A stretch of DNA of 64,000 bases from Actinacidiphila epipremni. Its GTDB lineage: Bacteria > Actinomycetota > Actinomycetes > Streptomycetales > Streptomycetaceae. This document shows positions 8,265 to 19,296 of this stretch, piece after piece. The DNA is taken from the NCBI RefSeq assembly GCF_012034175.1, contig NZ_JAATEJ010000013.1, positions 1 through 64,000 on the forward strand, read 5' to 3'. The translations under genes were made by a program, and so were the position numbers. The notes below the pieces were generated by a model. It searched no databases. It saw only the letters and a program-made list of their open reading frames with translations, and was not told the DNA's origin. Each line of letters starts with the position of its first letter. The first letter of the stretch is position 1.

Positions 8265-9188
8265 CTACTTCAGCGCCCCCGCGGTGAGTCCGGCCTGCAC
8301 CTGGCGCTGGAAGACGATGTAGACCGCGAGCACCGGCAGCATGGCGATCGACAGGCCGGCGAACAGACCGCCCCAGTCGCCCTGGTAGCCCTGCTGCACG
8401 GCGAGGTCGGCCAGCCCCTGGGTGAGCACCCACTTGCTGGTGTCGCCCTGGTTGAGCACCAGCGGCAGCAGGTACTGGTTCCACTGCCCGAGCACGTTGA
8501 AGATCCCGATGCTGATGATGCCGGGCCGGGCCATCGGCACCATGATCTGGAAGAACGTCCTGGTGTGGGACGCGCCGTCCACCAGCGCCGCCTCCGCCAC
8601 CGAGGTCGGCAGGGTGCGGAAGAAGGACGTCATGAAGAAGACGGTGAAGGGCAGCGAGTAGGCGATGTAGACCAGGATCAACCCCGGCAGGGTGTTGATG
8701 ATGCCGAGGTTGGTGGTCACGAAGAACAGCGGGACCAGCACCATCACCACGGGGAAGGCCATGCCGCCGACGAACAGGAAGTAGATCAGCCGGTTGAGGG
8801 GGAACTCGAACCGGGCCAGCACGTAGGCCGCCATCGACCCGAAGAGCATCGTGCCGGCGGTGGAGAAGCCGACCACGATGATCGTGTTGACGAAGTAGCG
8901 GCCCATGTGCGCCTTGGTCCAGGCGTGCGACCAGTTGTCGAACTTGAAGTGGGTCGGGAACGACATCGGGTGGCTGAGGATGTCACCCGAACTCTTGAAG
9001 GAGCTCCACAGCGCCCACAGCAGCGGCAGCCCCACCATGAGCGCCCAGATCACCAGGAAGGCGTGGCTGAAGGCGTTCAGCACCCCGCCCTCGCTGCGCC
9101 GCCACTTCCAGCCCGTGGCCGAGGCGGCGGGCGAGCCGGGCTTCCGCGGCGCGGAGCCGGGGACCTCGTCGATCGTCTCGGTAGTCAT
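8265..9188 (-). CDS. ngcG: Carbohydrate ABC transporter permease (NgcG-type, MalG family)
   Basis: 307 aa with six predicted membrane helices after a cytoplasmic N-terminus of about 40 residues. The MalG-family EAA loop reads EAALVDGASHTRTFFQIMVP, the contact site for the shared ATPase MsiK. With NgcF it forms the channel for N-acetylglucosamine and chitobiose uptake. It starts 10 nt after the ngcF stop. No ATPase gene is in the operon, as expected because Streptomyces sugar importers of this class share MsiK. Confidence 0.9.
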   Translation of the reverse strand: MTTETIDEVPGSAPRKPGSPAASATGWKWRRSEGGVLNAFSHAFLVIWALMVGLPLLWALWSSFKSSGDILSHPMSFPTHFKFDNWSHAWTKAHMGRYFVNTIIVVGFSTAGTMLFGSMAAYVLARFEFPLNRLIYFLFVGGMAFPVVMVLVPLFFVTTNLGIINTLPGLILVYIAYSLPFTVFFMTSFFRTLPTSVAEAALVDGASHTRTFFQIMVPMARPGIISIGIFNVLGQWNQYLLPLVLNQGDTSKWVLTQGLADLAVQQGYQGDWGGLFAGLSIAMLPVLAVYIVFQRQVQAGLTAGALK

Positions 9189-9198
9189 CGCGCCACCC

Positions 9199-10125
9199 CT
9201 AGAACTCGATGCGCTCGCGGCGCGAGAGCCGCAGCGTCAGTACGGCGAACAGCAGCGTCACGACCAGCATCGCGACACCCATGGCCGCCGCGAGGCCGTA
9301 CTGGCTGTTGTCCCGGAAGGCGGTCTTGTACAGCAGCAGCGGCACGACGTCGGTCTTCTCGTTGGGACCGCCGTTGTTGACCGACATCAGCTGGACGAAC
9401 GCGAAGGCGTCCATCGCGATGATGCCCATGTAGACCCAGCCGGTCGCGACGGTGTCGGACAGCAGCGGCAGCGTGACCTTGAAGAAGGTGGTGAAGCGCT
9501 TGGCGCCGTCCAGCAGCGCCGCCTCGTAGATCTCGGTCGGGATGGAGGACATGCCGGCCGAGAAGAGCACCACGTAGAAGCCGACGTTCGCCCACACCAT
9601 CACCGCCATGATGCAGGCGAGCGCGAGCTTGGGGTCGCCGAGCCAGGACTGGGTGAGCGACCCGAGCCCGACGTCCTTGAGGATGACGTTGAGCACGCCC
9701 TCCTCGGGATCGGGGTTGTAGATCTGCTGCCACAGGATCGCGATCACGGTGACGGACAGCACCTGCGGGAAAAAGAAGACGATCTTGTAGAAACCCGAGC
9801 CCCTGACGCCGGCGACCGACGCGCTGCCTTTGCGCCGGCCGCCGACGTTGAGCATGAAAGCGAAGAACAGACCGAACGCCAGGGTCACGATCGGCACGAT
9901 CAGCAGCAGCAGCACGTTGTGCCACAGCGACTGCCAGAAGAGATGGTCGTGAATGATCTTCCGGTAGTTGTCGAACCCGATGTAATGCTTGTCGGGAGTG
10001 AGCCCCGTCCAGTCCGTCAGGGAGATCTGGAAGTCCTGGACGAAGGGCGAGATCACAAGGGTCCCGTACAGCGCCAGGGGAATCGCCAGAAATCCGATGA
10101 TGAACCGGTACTTGCCGTGTCGCAT
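9199..10125 (-). CDS. ngcF: Carbohydrate ABC transporter permease (NgcF-type, MalF family)
   Basis: 308 aa, about six membrane helices beginning at residue 8 (YRFIIGFLAIPLALYGTLV). The EAA loop is EAALLDGAKRFTTFFKVTLP. Partner of NgcG in the GlcNAc/chitobiose importer. It begins 42 nt after ngcE and is followed closely by ngcG, so the three form one operon. Confidence 0.9.
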   Translation of the reverse strand: MRHGKYRFIIGFLAIPLALYGTLVISPFVQDFQISLTDWTGLTPDKHYIGFDNYRKIIHDHLFWQSLWHNVLLLLIVPIVTLAFGLFFAFMLNVGGRRKGSASVAGVRGSGFYKIVFFFPQVLSVTVIAILWQQIYNPDPEEGVLNVILKDVGLGSLTQSWLGDPKLALACIMAVMVWANVGFYVVLFSAGMSSIPTEIYEAALLDGAKRFTTFFKVTLPLLSDTVATGWVYMGIIAMDAFAFVQLMSVNNGGPNEKTDVVPLLLYKTAFRDNSQYGLAAAMGVAMLVVTLLFAVLTLRLSRRERIEF

Positions 10126-10167
10126 GTCGCCGGTCGCTCTCGTCTCAGCCGTTAGGGGGAATGCGGA

Positions 10168-11589
10168 TCAGACGTGCTTGAACTTGGGCACGGACGAGTC
10201 CTTCTTGGTGGCGTCGCAGGCCTTCTGGGCCTGCTCGATCCACTTGGCCGCGTTGATCTGTCCGGTCAGCAGCTGCGCGGTCAGGTTGCCGATGGTCTCG
10301 TTGTTGAGCTTGACGTACCAGTCCTGGATGCGCGCGTTGAGGACGTTGTCGCCGGCGGCCTTGAGCGCGGCGCTGGCCGAGGCCAGGCCGGGGGTCAGGG
10401 TCAGCCCGTCGGCGGCGCCCTGGACGCAGGTGAGCGACTTGATGGTGTTGGTGAAGTTGTCGGTCTGCTTCTTGGAGAGCATGATCCGCAGCAGCTCCAT
10501 GCCGCCGGCGGGGTTCTTGCCGTTGGCGGCCACGATGAAGGGCTCGCCCGCGGCTGCGTAGACGGTGCCGAAGGGCAGCTTGTCGCTCGGGCCGCCGCCG
10601 ACGAGCGGGCCGACGGCGAGGTCGAAGTCCTTGGGCATGGTCGGGGCGGCCTCGTTCTCCACCCACGAGCCGTCGGCCACCAGGGCGGCCTTGTACTTCG
10701 TCCAGTCGGTCTGCATCTGGATGTGGGTCTTGCCCTCGGAGCCGGCCAGGAAGAGCTTCTTGGCGGCCAGCTCCTCGTAGTACTGGACGACCTGCTTGAC
10801 CGCGTCCACCTGCAGGGCGCCGTCCTCCAGGTCGTCGATGGCGTTCAGCACGTCCTTGCCGCCGACCTTGCCGAACTGGGCGAACATGTCGAAGTGCACG
10901 TAGTACGGGTACTTGCCCGGGTACGTGAACAGCGCGATGCCGGCCGCCTTGGCCTTGGCGCCCAGCGCGATGGCCTCGTCGAAGGTCTGCGGGTACGTCC
11001 AGCCCTTCTCCTTGAACAGCTTGTTGCTGTACCAGCTGCCGTAGACGGTGAAGGCGTAGTTGAGCGCGTACATCGCCTGCGAGCCGAACTGGCCCTGCTG
11101 GACCGTGCCGGCGATCAGCACGTCGCTGACCTTCTTGGACGGGTCGTCGATGGTCGGCGCGTTCAGCAGCGGGGTGAGGTCGAGGAGCTTGCCCTCCTTG
11201 GCCAGGGCCGCGGTGTCGAGGTTGTCGGCGCCGGAGTTGTCCATGAAGTCCGGCGGCGTGTTGTTGGCGAAACGCGGCTGCAGCTTCGGACCGATGGCCT
11301 GGGTGCCGGTGTGCTTGACCGTCGTGCCGTAGGTCGAGTTGTAGACGGCTTCGGCCGACTTGATGTAGTCGTCGCCGAATCCGCCCTTGAAGACGAACGC
11401 CTCAAGGGGCGCCCCGTTCTTGACGCCCAGTGGATTCGCCGCGGACTTCGTGCCCGTGGCCACCGGCTTGTTCTTGTCCCCGCCGCTGGACGTGGCACAC
11501 GCCGTCAGCACCGACGCCGACGGAATCGCCACCAGGCCCACCGCCATTGCCCGCTTGAGTGCATCGCGCCGGTTGATCTCGGATCCCAT
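10168..11589 (-). CDS. ngcE: N-acetylglucosamine/chitobiose-binding lipoprotein (NgcE-type)
   Basis: 473 aa solute-binding protein of the extracellular sugar-binding family 1. The N-terminus MGSEINRRDALKRAM carries a twin-arginine-like NRRDALKR stretch, a hydrophobic core and lipobox SVLTAC at about residue 33, so export and lipid anchoring are likely. The body (GGFGDDYIKSAEAVYNSTYG, WYVKLNNETIGNLTAQLLTG) resembles the S. olivaceoviridis NgcE. The ATG at 11589 was chosen for the signal peptide and the GCGAGGAC stretch upstream; the frame extends 105 codons further without support. A DasR-like site covers its promoter, which ties uptake to aminosugar control. Confidence 0.92.
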   Translation of the reverse strand: MGSEINRRDALKRAMAVGLVAIPSASVLTACATSSGGDKNKPVATGTKSAANPLGVKNGAPLEAFVFKGGFGDDYIKSAEAVYNSTYGTTVKHTGTQAIGPKLQPRFANNTPPDFMDNSGADNLDTAALAKEGKLLDLTPLLNAPTIDDPSKKVSDVLIAGTVQQGQFGSQAMYALNYAFTVYGSWYSNKLFKEKGWTYPQTFDEAIALGAKAKAAGIALFTYPGKYPYYVHFDMFAQFGKVGGKDVLNAIDDLEDGALQVDAVKQVVQYYEELAAKKLFLAGSEGKTHIQMQTDWTKYKAALVADGSWVENEAAPTMPKDFDLAVGPLVGGGPSDKLPFGTVYAAAGEPFIVAANGKNPAGGMELLRIMLSKKQTDNFTNTIKSLTCVQGAADGLTLTPGLASASAALKAAGDNVLNARIQDWYVKLNNETIGNLTAQLLTGQINAAKWIEQAQKACDATKKDSSVPKFKHV

Positions 11590-11774
11590 GCTCAAGTCCT
11601 CGCCTTCTCCACAGGACTCATGCGGTGCAGCGACATCCGCCGACGACCGCGAACGTTGAAGCTTGAGTGAAACCGTGCATCCAGTGAGGCAGGGAACTCT
11701 ACCGATCACCGGCAGTCCCGACCTGCCGATTCCCCCGCCCGGGTCCCGCGCCGAAGCGGGGTTCCTTGGACGCG

Positions 11775-11807
11775 ACAGGTATAGTCCACTTCTCTCCAGC
11801 AGGGCAA
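11775..11807 (-). promoter_or_regulatory. ngcE promoter with DasR-responsive element (dre) over the -10
   Basis: On the minus strand a -35 TTGCCC (11807-11802), an 18-bp spacer and a -10 TATACC (11783-11778) form a housekeeping-type promoter about 190 nt upstream of ngcE. The 16 bases 11790-11775 read AGTGGACTATACCTGT, 13 of 16 matching the dre consensus AGTGGTCTAGACCAGT that the GntR regulator DasR binds in Streptomyces. Confidence 0.6.
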
Positions 11808-11941
11808 GATCAAGTGCGCGTTTGGTCGGCAAGCTTTCCCGAGTTGAGACCTGTCCGAAATGCGGGACGACAAAGCCGCAGGTCAGAGCGTCGCCGTTGG
11901 ACACTTCGCGGACGATCCGCTGATTGGCCTGCGCAAAACGG

Positions 11942-11978
11942 ACGGACCGCGCCCCCCGTCTCAGGGGGCGCGGTCCGT
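11942..11978 (-). terminator. Rho-independent terminator of acnA
   Basis: A perfect 15-bp stem (ACGGACCGCGCCCCC and its complement, 7-nt loop) lies 38 nt after the acnA stop; on the minus strand it is followed by TTTT. It also insulates ngcE from acnA read-through. Confidence 0.85.
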
Positions 11979-12015
11979 GTTACTCATGAGTTACCTCGGC
12001 CTGGGAGGTGCCGTC

Positions 12016-14760
<2,745 letters not shown>

Positions 14761-14847
14761 GGCAGTCTCCTTCATGCGTCGTCTTGCGTGCTTGCGCGCG
14801 TGTCCGCACGACCGTCTGCACCACGGTCGCGGTACGGCTCGGCAGAT

Positions 14848-14863
14848 ATCTCGATGTCGAGAT
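14848..14863 (-). promoter_or_regulatory. Palindromic operator upstream of acnA
   Basis: ATCTC-GATGTC-GAGAT, extended to 18 bp with 8-bp perfect arms (14847-14864). It lies about 90 nt before the acnA GTG and also faces the divergent methyltransferase gene. Arm sequence and spacing equal those of the murA promoter palindrome at 17590-17605. Confidence 0.55.
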
Positions 14864-15011
14864 AACTCTAGTACATGACGGCCGGGGGGTCATGTGCAGC
14901 CGGGGCCTTCCCGGCCCGGCCTTGCGCCGACCGGGTGGGCCGATGGTACGAAGGAGTGGTGATGAGGCGTCATGCCTCCTCGCACACGCGCCGATACGGG
15001 GGGCCCGCGCC

Positions 15012-15869
15012 ATGCACGGTGGAGTCGCACTCACCGCCTATCTCGTCAACGAGTCACGGGCCCGCCGCCCGGACCTGGCCGCCGACCCGCTCGCGCAGGC
15101 GTGGATACCCGAGGCCGACCGGCCCGGGGTGCGCGCCCTGTGGCAGGAGTACGCCGAGGCCGTCTACCCGCACGACGACCTGGTCGTCGCGCTGCGTGGC
15201 CGGGTGATCGCGGACGTGCTCGCCGCCGCGCTGGCCGCCGACCCGGCGACCGTGCTGGTGGTGTGCGGCGCGGGCTTCTCCTCCTACCCGTGGCTGCTGC
15301 CCTTCCCGGCCGCCCTTGAGGTGGACCTGCCCGCGATGGCCGAGGCCAAGCAGCGCCGGGCCGAGGAGCTGACCGCGGCCGGGACGCTGCCGGCGCGGGA
15401 GGTGGTGCACCTGGGGGCGGACCTGGGCGCCGAGGCGGACCGGGCGCGGGTGGCCGCGGCGGTGCGCGAGCTGGCGGCGGGGCGGCCGGTGGCCTATGTG
15501 GTCGAGGGCGTCCTCTTCTATCTGCCGCCGCGGGACGCGCTCGCGGTGGCCGGGCTCGGGGCGGGCTTCGGCGCGGGCGGCGCGGCGGTCAGCGCGGTCA
15601 GCTACTGGCCGGCGGCGGCCTCGGGCAGCCGGGTGCTGGAGGCGCAGCGCGCCTGGTTCCGCGGCCGGCAGGTGCCGCCGGAGGCGTCGTACCAGACCAA
15701 CGCCGAGCTGACCGCGCTGTTCGGCCGGCCGCTGCGGGACGTGGGGCCGGAGGACCTGCAGCGCCGGTATCTGGGCGGGGTGAAGGTGCCGGAGTCCGAG
15801 CTGATCCCGGAGTACGTGGCCGTGGCGGGGGCCGGGGCTGCCGGGGCCGCCGGGGCGGTCGCCGGATGA
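15012..15869 (+). CDS. Class I SAM-dependent methyltransferase (leucine carboxyl methyltransferase-like)
   Basis: 285 aa. The fold features seen are ATVLVVCGAGFSSYPWLLPF (SAM-binding loop, about residues 77-96), EVDLPAMAEAKQRR and RPVAYVVEGVLFYLPP, a pattern of the leucine carboxyl methyltransferase / PF04072 family of O-methyltransferases. The C-terminus is an Ala/Gly run. The ATG at 15012 is the best start that begins the conserved part; an open frame upstream lacks a ribosome site. It overlaps the next gene by 4 nt. The substrate is unknown. Confidence 0.75.
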   Translation: MHGGVALTAYLVNESRARRPDLAADPLAQAWIPEADRPGVRALWQEYAEAVYPHDDLVVALRGRVIADVLAAALAADPATVLVVCGAGFSSYPWLLPFPAALEVDLPAMAEAKQRRAEELTAAGTLPAREVVHLGADLGAEADRARVAAAVRELAAGRPVAYVVEGVLFYLPPRDALAVAGLGAGFGAGGAAVSAVSYWPAAASGSRVLEAQRAWFRGRQVPPEASYQTNAELTALFGRPLRDVGPEDLQRRYLGGVKVPESELIPEYVAVAGAGAAGAAGAVAG

Positions 15870-17227
15870 GCGGGGCGGGGGCGGCGGGGGCGCTCGGGGC
15901 CGGGCCGGTCGGCGAGGCTGGGGGCGCGGCGGGGGGCGCCGGGGGGCGGGAGGTGCTGCATCTGCAGGCGCGGGCGTATCCGCTGCACCACCACACCCCC
16001 GACGTCGTCCCGGAGCGGGTGGAGGTGCCCGGGTTCGGCGAGCTGCGGCCGGTCGCGGGCGCCCTGCGGTCGCTGGCGTACAACCCGGACGGCACGATCG
16101 AGCTGGACCTCACGGCGGTCGTCGGCGCGGTGGTGGCGCTGCCGGGCACCGAGATCGCGGCCTGCCGGGCGCGGATCCTCACCGCCGGCACGGTCCTGGT
16201 GGTGTACGCGCTGAGGCACGCGCGGGACCTGCGCGCCCTGGACCTGGCGGAGCTGGACGCGCTGGACGCCGCGACCAACCGGGCGCTGCGGGAGGCCGAT
16301 GCGGCGGTGCTCACGGCGGTGCTCGCCGCGTCGGTGGGCGCGGGCCTGGTGCAGGACGTCGCGCTGCGGCCGGACCTGGCGCTCGGCGGCGGGGGCGCGC
16401 CGGTCGACCGGCAGTCCGCCCGCTACAACTGCCACTTCGTGACGCGGGAGCCGCCGTGGGCCGCCGACGCCCGGGTGCCGTCGCTGGCGGCGGGTCCCGG
16501 CTGCCGGATCCTGCTGCCGTACACCTATGCCTGGGACCGCGACCCGGACACCGCGCTGGACGAGCTGCTGACGATGACCGAGCCGGCCGACATCGCGGTG
16601 GCGCAGCAGTCGCTGCTGGTCGGGGCGCTGATCGCGGGCCGCTGGGTGCTCGCCGACCTCGCGCGGGGCCGGCAGGAGGGCACGGACGTGCACGGCTTCC
16701 GCCGCTTCCTGGACGGGCTGTGGGCCGACTTCCACCACCTGGACGGCTACCGCATCGAGTCGGTGCAGACGCACCGGGCGAGCTATCTGGCCGCGCGTCA
16801 GGTCATCGGGCTGGACGACACGCAGGAGCGGGCCGACAAGCTGCTCGGTTACGTCAGCAACTCGCTGATCGCCGCCTCCTCGCAGCGGGCGGAGGAGCTG
16901 GACACCCGGCTGAACCGGCTGGCGGCGGCGCTGGCGGTGGTGAGCGCGGCGTCCTTCGGGCTGGACATCGCGGTGTTCGTGCTGCCGAAGGTGTCGCTGG
17001 AGACCAAGCTCGGGGTGGTCGCCGGGCTCATCGGGATGGCGGTGTCCTGCCTGATGGCGGTGATCGTGCCGCGGGCCCGGCGCGGGGCGGCGCGGACCGC
17101 GCGGCTGCCGTTCGCCGCCCGGCGGGCGGCCCGGCGGGCGGCCCGGGCCGCGTCGGCGGCGGTGGCCTCGGCGGGGATGCCGGCGGCGGAGCCGGGCGGC
17201 GCGGCGGCCGTACCGAACGAGGGGTGA
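15866..17227 (+). CDS. Hypothetical protein with two C-terminal membrane helices
   Basis: 453 aa, family not recognised. The first ~25 residues are a Gly/Ala linker; a soluble domain follows (VLHLQARAYPLHHHTPDVVPERVEVPG onward). A helical, coiled-coil-prone stretch (about 320-365, including SSQRAEELDTRLNRLAAAL) precedes two hydrophobic helices (about 367-385 and 392-410) and a highly basic tail with runs of Arg. The layout resembles CorA/DUF-type two-helix membrane proteins but no channel motif (GMN) is present. ATG overlaps the methyltransferase stop (ATGA), so the two are coupled. Confidence 0.7.
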   Translation: MSGAGAAGALGAGPVGEAGGAAGGAGGREVLHLQARAYPLHHHTPDVVPERVEVPGFGELRPVAGALRSLAYNPDGTIELDLTAVVGAVVALPGTEIAACRARILTAGTVLVVYALRHARDLRALDLAELDALDAATNRALREADAAVLTAVLAASVGAGLVQDVALRPDLALGGGGAPVDRQSARYNCHFVTREPPWAADARVPSLAAGPGCRILLPYTYAWDRDPDTALDELLTMTEPADIAVAQQSLLVGALIAGRWVLADLARGRQEGTDVHGFRRFLDGLWADFHHLDGYRIESVQTHRASYLAARQVIGLDDTQERADKLLGYVSNSLIAASSQRAEELDTRLNRLAAALAVVSAASFGLDIAVFVLPKVSLETKLGVVAGLIGMAVSCLMAVIVPRARRGAARTARLPFAARRAARRAARAASAAVASAGMPAAEPGGAAAVPNEG

Positions 17228-17330
17228 GCGGCGGGCCTACGGCGTCACCCGGGTGGCCGAAGGGCGGGGGTGGACCGGCCGGGCGGTGCGGCGGCGGCCG
17301 GTGTGCCGGCGGCGAGCCGGGGAAGACGGG

Positions 17331-17410
17331 CCGGGGAACGGCGGGGAACGGCGGGGAACGGCGGGGAACGGCGGGGAACGGCGGGGAACGGCGGGGAACG
17401 GAAGGGAACG
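17331..17410 (+). repeat. Eight-copy 10-bp tandem repeat
   Basis: Unit GCGGGGAACG: six perfect copies (17341-17400) flanked by one copy on each side with 1-2 changes (17331-17340 and 17401-17410). It lies in the 390-bp gap between the membrane-protein gene and murA, which otherwise holds only the murA promoters. Confidence 0.95.
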
Positions 17411-17488
17411 GCGGGGTCGCGGCATGACCGGCGGCGTGCCGTACGGCGGAGCCCCTGGTCAGCCGGGTTGTGACGGGTGGGGCAGGGG

Positions 17489-17516
17489 TTGCGTCCCGGG
17501 ACCCGCTGGGTACGGT
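17489..17516 (+). promoter_or_regulatory. Candidate distal promoter of murA
   Basis: TTGCGT (17489-17494), 16-bp spacer, TACGGT (17511-17516): a near-consensus housekeeping promoter about 100 nt upstream of murA. It would give a leadered transcript in addition to the proximal leaderless one. Confidence 0.4.
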
Positions 17517-17582
17517 GAGTCCGGCGGCACAACCGGACACGCCACGATCGCGTGAGGCACGCCACGGACGACAGCACTGGCG

Positions 17583-17610
17583 TTGCCTCATCTCATATAT
17601 GAGATAGGGT
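17583..17610 (+). promoter_or_regulatory. Proximal murA promoter with perfect 16-bp palindrome in the spacer
   Basis: TTGCCT (17583-17588) and TAGGGT (17605-17610) are spaced by 16 bp, and the spacer plus one base is the perfect palindrome ATCTCATATATGAGAT (17590-17605). The murA ATG begins 8 nt after the -10, so this promoter should give a leaderless mRNA; no ribosome site is present. The palindrome would block RNA polymerase if bound, and the gene encodes its own XRE domain. Confidence 0.65.
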
Positions 17611-17617
17611 CACCCTT

Positions 17618-19147
17618 ATGACCGACGACTACCTGGTACGTATCGGCAGGCTCATCCGCGACGCCCGACAGCACCGGAACTGGACACAGACCCAGCTCGC
17701 GGAGGCGCTCGGCACGAGTCAGAGCGCGGTGAACCGGATCGAGCGCGGCAACCAGAACATCAGCCTTGAGATGATCGCCAGGATCGGTGAGGCCCTGGAC
17801 AGCGAGATCGTCTCGCTCGGCTACTCGGGCCCGATGCATCTGCGGGTGGTCGGCGGTCGCCGGCTGTCCGGCGCCATAGACGTCAAGACCAGCAAGAACG
17901 CCGGTGTCGCGCTGCTGTGCGCCACGCTGCTCAACGCCGGCCGCACCACGCTGCGCCGGGTCGCCCGGATCGAGGAGGTCTACCGGATCCTCGAAGTCCT
18001 CGGCAGCATCGGCGTCAAGGCCCGCTGGATCAACGACGGCAACGACCTGGAGATCGTGCCGCCGGCCACGCTGGACCTGCCCGCGATGGACACCGAGGCC
18101 GCGCGCCGCACCCGCAGCGTCATCATGTTCCTCGGCCCACTGCTGCACCGCGCCGACCGCTTCCGCATCCCGTACGCGGGCGGCTGCGACCTGGGCACCC
18201 GCACCGTCCAGCCGCACATGAACGCGCTGCGGCACTTCGGCCTGGACGTCACGGCCACCGACGGCTCGTACCACGCGGAGGTCACCGGCGGGGTCCGGCC
18301 GCACCGGCCGATCGTGCTGACCGAGCGCGGCGACACCGTGACGGAGAACGCGCTGCTGGCCGCCGCGCGGCACGACGGCGTCACCGTCATCCGCAACGCC
18401 AGCTCCAACTACATGGTCCAGGACCTGTGCTTCTTCCTGGAGGAGCTGGGCGTGAAGGTCAAGGGCATCGGCACCACGACGCTCACCGTGCACGGCGTGG
18501 CCCACATCGAGCGCGACGTCGACTACGCGCCCTCCGAGGACCCGGTCGAGGCGATGAGCCTGCTGGCCGCGGCCGTCGTCACCGAGTCGGAGCTGACGAT
18601 CCGCCGGGTGCCGATCGAGTTCCTGGAGATCGAGCTGGCGGTGCTGGAGGAGATGGGCCTGGACTTCGAGCTGGCCCCCGAATACCGCGCGGACAACGGC
18701 CGCACCCGGTTGACCGACCTGACCGCCCGGCCCTCCAAGCTGCGCTCCCCCATCGACAAGATCCACCCGATGCCCTTCCCGGGCCTCAACATCGACAACG
18801 TGCCCTTCTTCGCGGCCATCGCCGCGACCGCGCAGGGCTCGACCCTCATCCACGACTGGGTCTACGACAACCGGGCGATCTACCTGACCGAGCTGACCCG
18901 GCTGGGCGCCCAGGTCAAGCTGCTGGACCCGCACCGCATCATGGTCGAGGGCCCCACCCGCTGGCGCGCCGCCGAGATGATGTGCCCGCCGGCCCTGCGC
19001 CCCGCGGTCGTCATCCTGCTGGCGATGATGGCCGCCGAGGGCACGTCGGTGCTCCGCAACGTCTATGTGATCAACCGCGGTTACGAGGACCTGGCGGAGC
19101 GGCTGAACACGATCGGCGCGCAGATCGAGATCTTCCGCGACATTTGA
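17618..19147 (+). CDS. murA: UDP-N-acetylglucosamine 1-carboxyvinyltransferase with N-terminal XRE helix-turn-helix
   Basis: 509 aa, about 90 longer than E. coli MurA because residues ~8-65 form an XRE/Cro-type DNA-binding domain (WTQTQLAEALGTSQSAVNRI). The enolpyruvyl transferase part (from ~72) should transfer enolpyruvate from PEP to UDP-GlcNAc, the first committed step of peptidoglycan synthesis. It keeps Lys93-Asn94 (TSKNAG) and the catalytic Cys190 in GGCDLGTRTVQPH, so it looks active. This matches the second MurA homologue of Streptomyces next to aconitase (SCO5998-like). The last six codons (IFRDI-stop) double as the attachment site of the element downstream. Confidence 0.93.
   Translation: MTDDYLVRIGRLIRDARQHRNWTQTQLAEALGTSQSAVNRIERGNQNISLEMIARIGEALDSEIVSLGYSGPMHLRVVGGRRLSGAIDVKTSKNAGVALLCATLLNAGRTTLRRVARIEEVYRILEVLGSIGVKARWINDGNDLEIVPPATLDLPAMDTEAARRTRSVIMFLGPLLHRADRFRIPYAGGCDLGTRTVQPHMNALRHFGLDVTATDGSYHAEVTGGVRPHRPIVLTERGDTVTENALLAAARHDGVTVIRNASSNYMVQDLCFFLEELGVKVKGIGTTTLTVHGVAHIERDVDYAPSEDPVEAMSLLAAAVVTESELTIRRVPIEFLEIELAVLEEMGLDFELAPEYRADNGRTRLTDLTARPSKLRSPIDKIHPMPFPGLNIDNVPFFAAIAATAQGSTLIHDWVYDNRAIYLTELTRLGAQVKLLDPHRIMVEGPTRWRAAEMMCPPALRPAVVILLAMMAAEGTSVLRNVYVINRGYEDLAERLNTIGAQIEIFRDI
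19131..19147 (+). other. attL of the integrated element (murA 3' end)
   Basis: TCTTCCGCGACATTTGA, the last codons of murA. A copy with one change (ATC for ATT) recurs at 22082-22098. Insertion regenerated the murA tail, as integrases targeting gene 3' ends do. Confidence 0.8.
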
Positions 19148-19215
19148 TACGACGATGCCGCCGCACCCGGTCTGACCTGCTGATTAGCGCGTCAGGGAGG
19201 GGTGCGGCGGCATCT

Positions 19216-19235
19216 CTGGGACTTCTCTGGGACTT
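19216..19235 (+). repeat. Arm-type repeat pair near attL
   Basis: CTGGGACTT at 19216-19224 and again at 19227-19235, an 11-bp period, about 70 bp inside attL. The same pair with the same period lies near attR. Confidence 0.65.
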
Positions 19236-19296
19236 TGGGCCTGCGGCAGGCTACGAGCCACGCTCCACGGGCTCTACCGACCGGCCACGGCTGAAG

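Noticed and set aside
17331..17410. Possible CRISPR-like array
   Set aside because: The units are only 10 bp and directly adjacent, with no spacers and no cas genes.
17237..17591. Minus-strand frames with a PPFPAVPRRS repeat
   Set aside because: They are translations of the 10-bp tandem DNA repeat in frames without start signals; not a gene.
17513..17606. Short frame (about 30 codons) from GTG 17515 ending inside the murA palindrome
   Set aside because: Its start lies within the -10 hexamer of the distal promoter and has no ribosome site.
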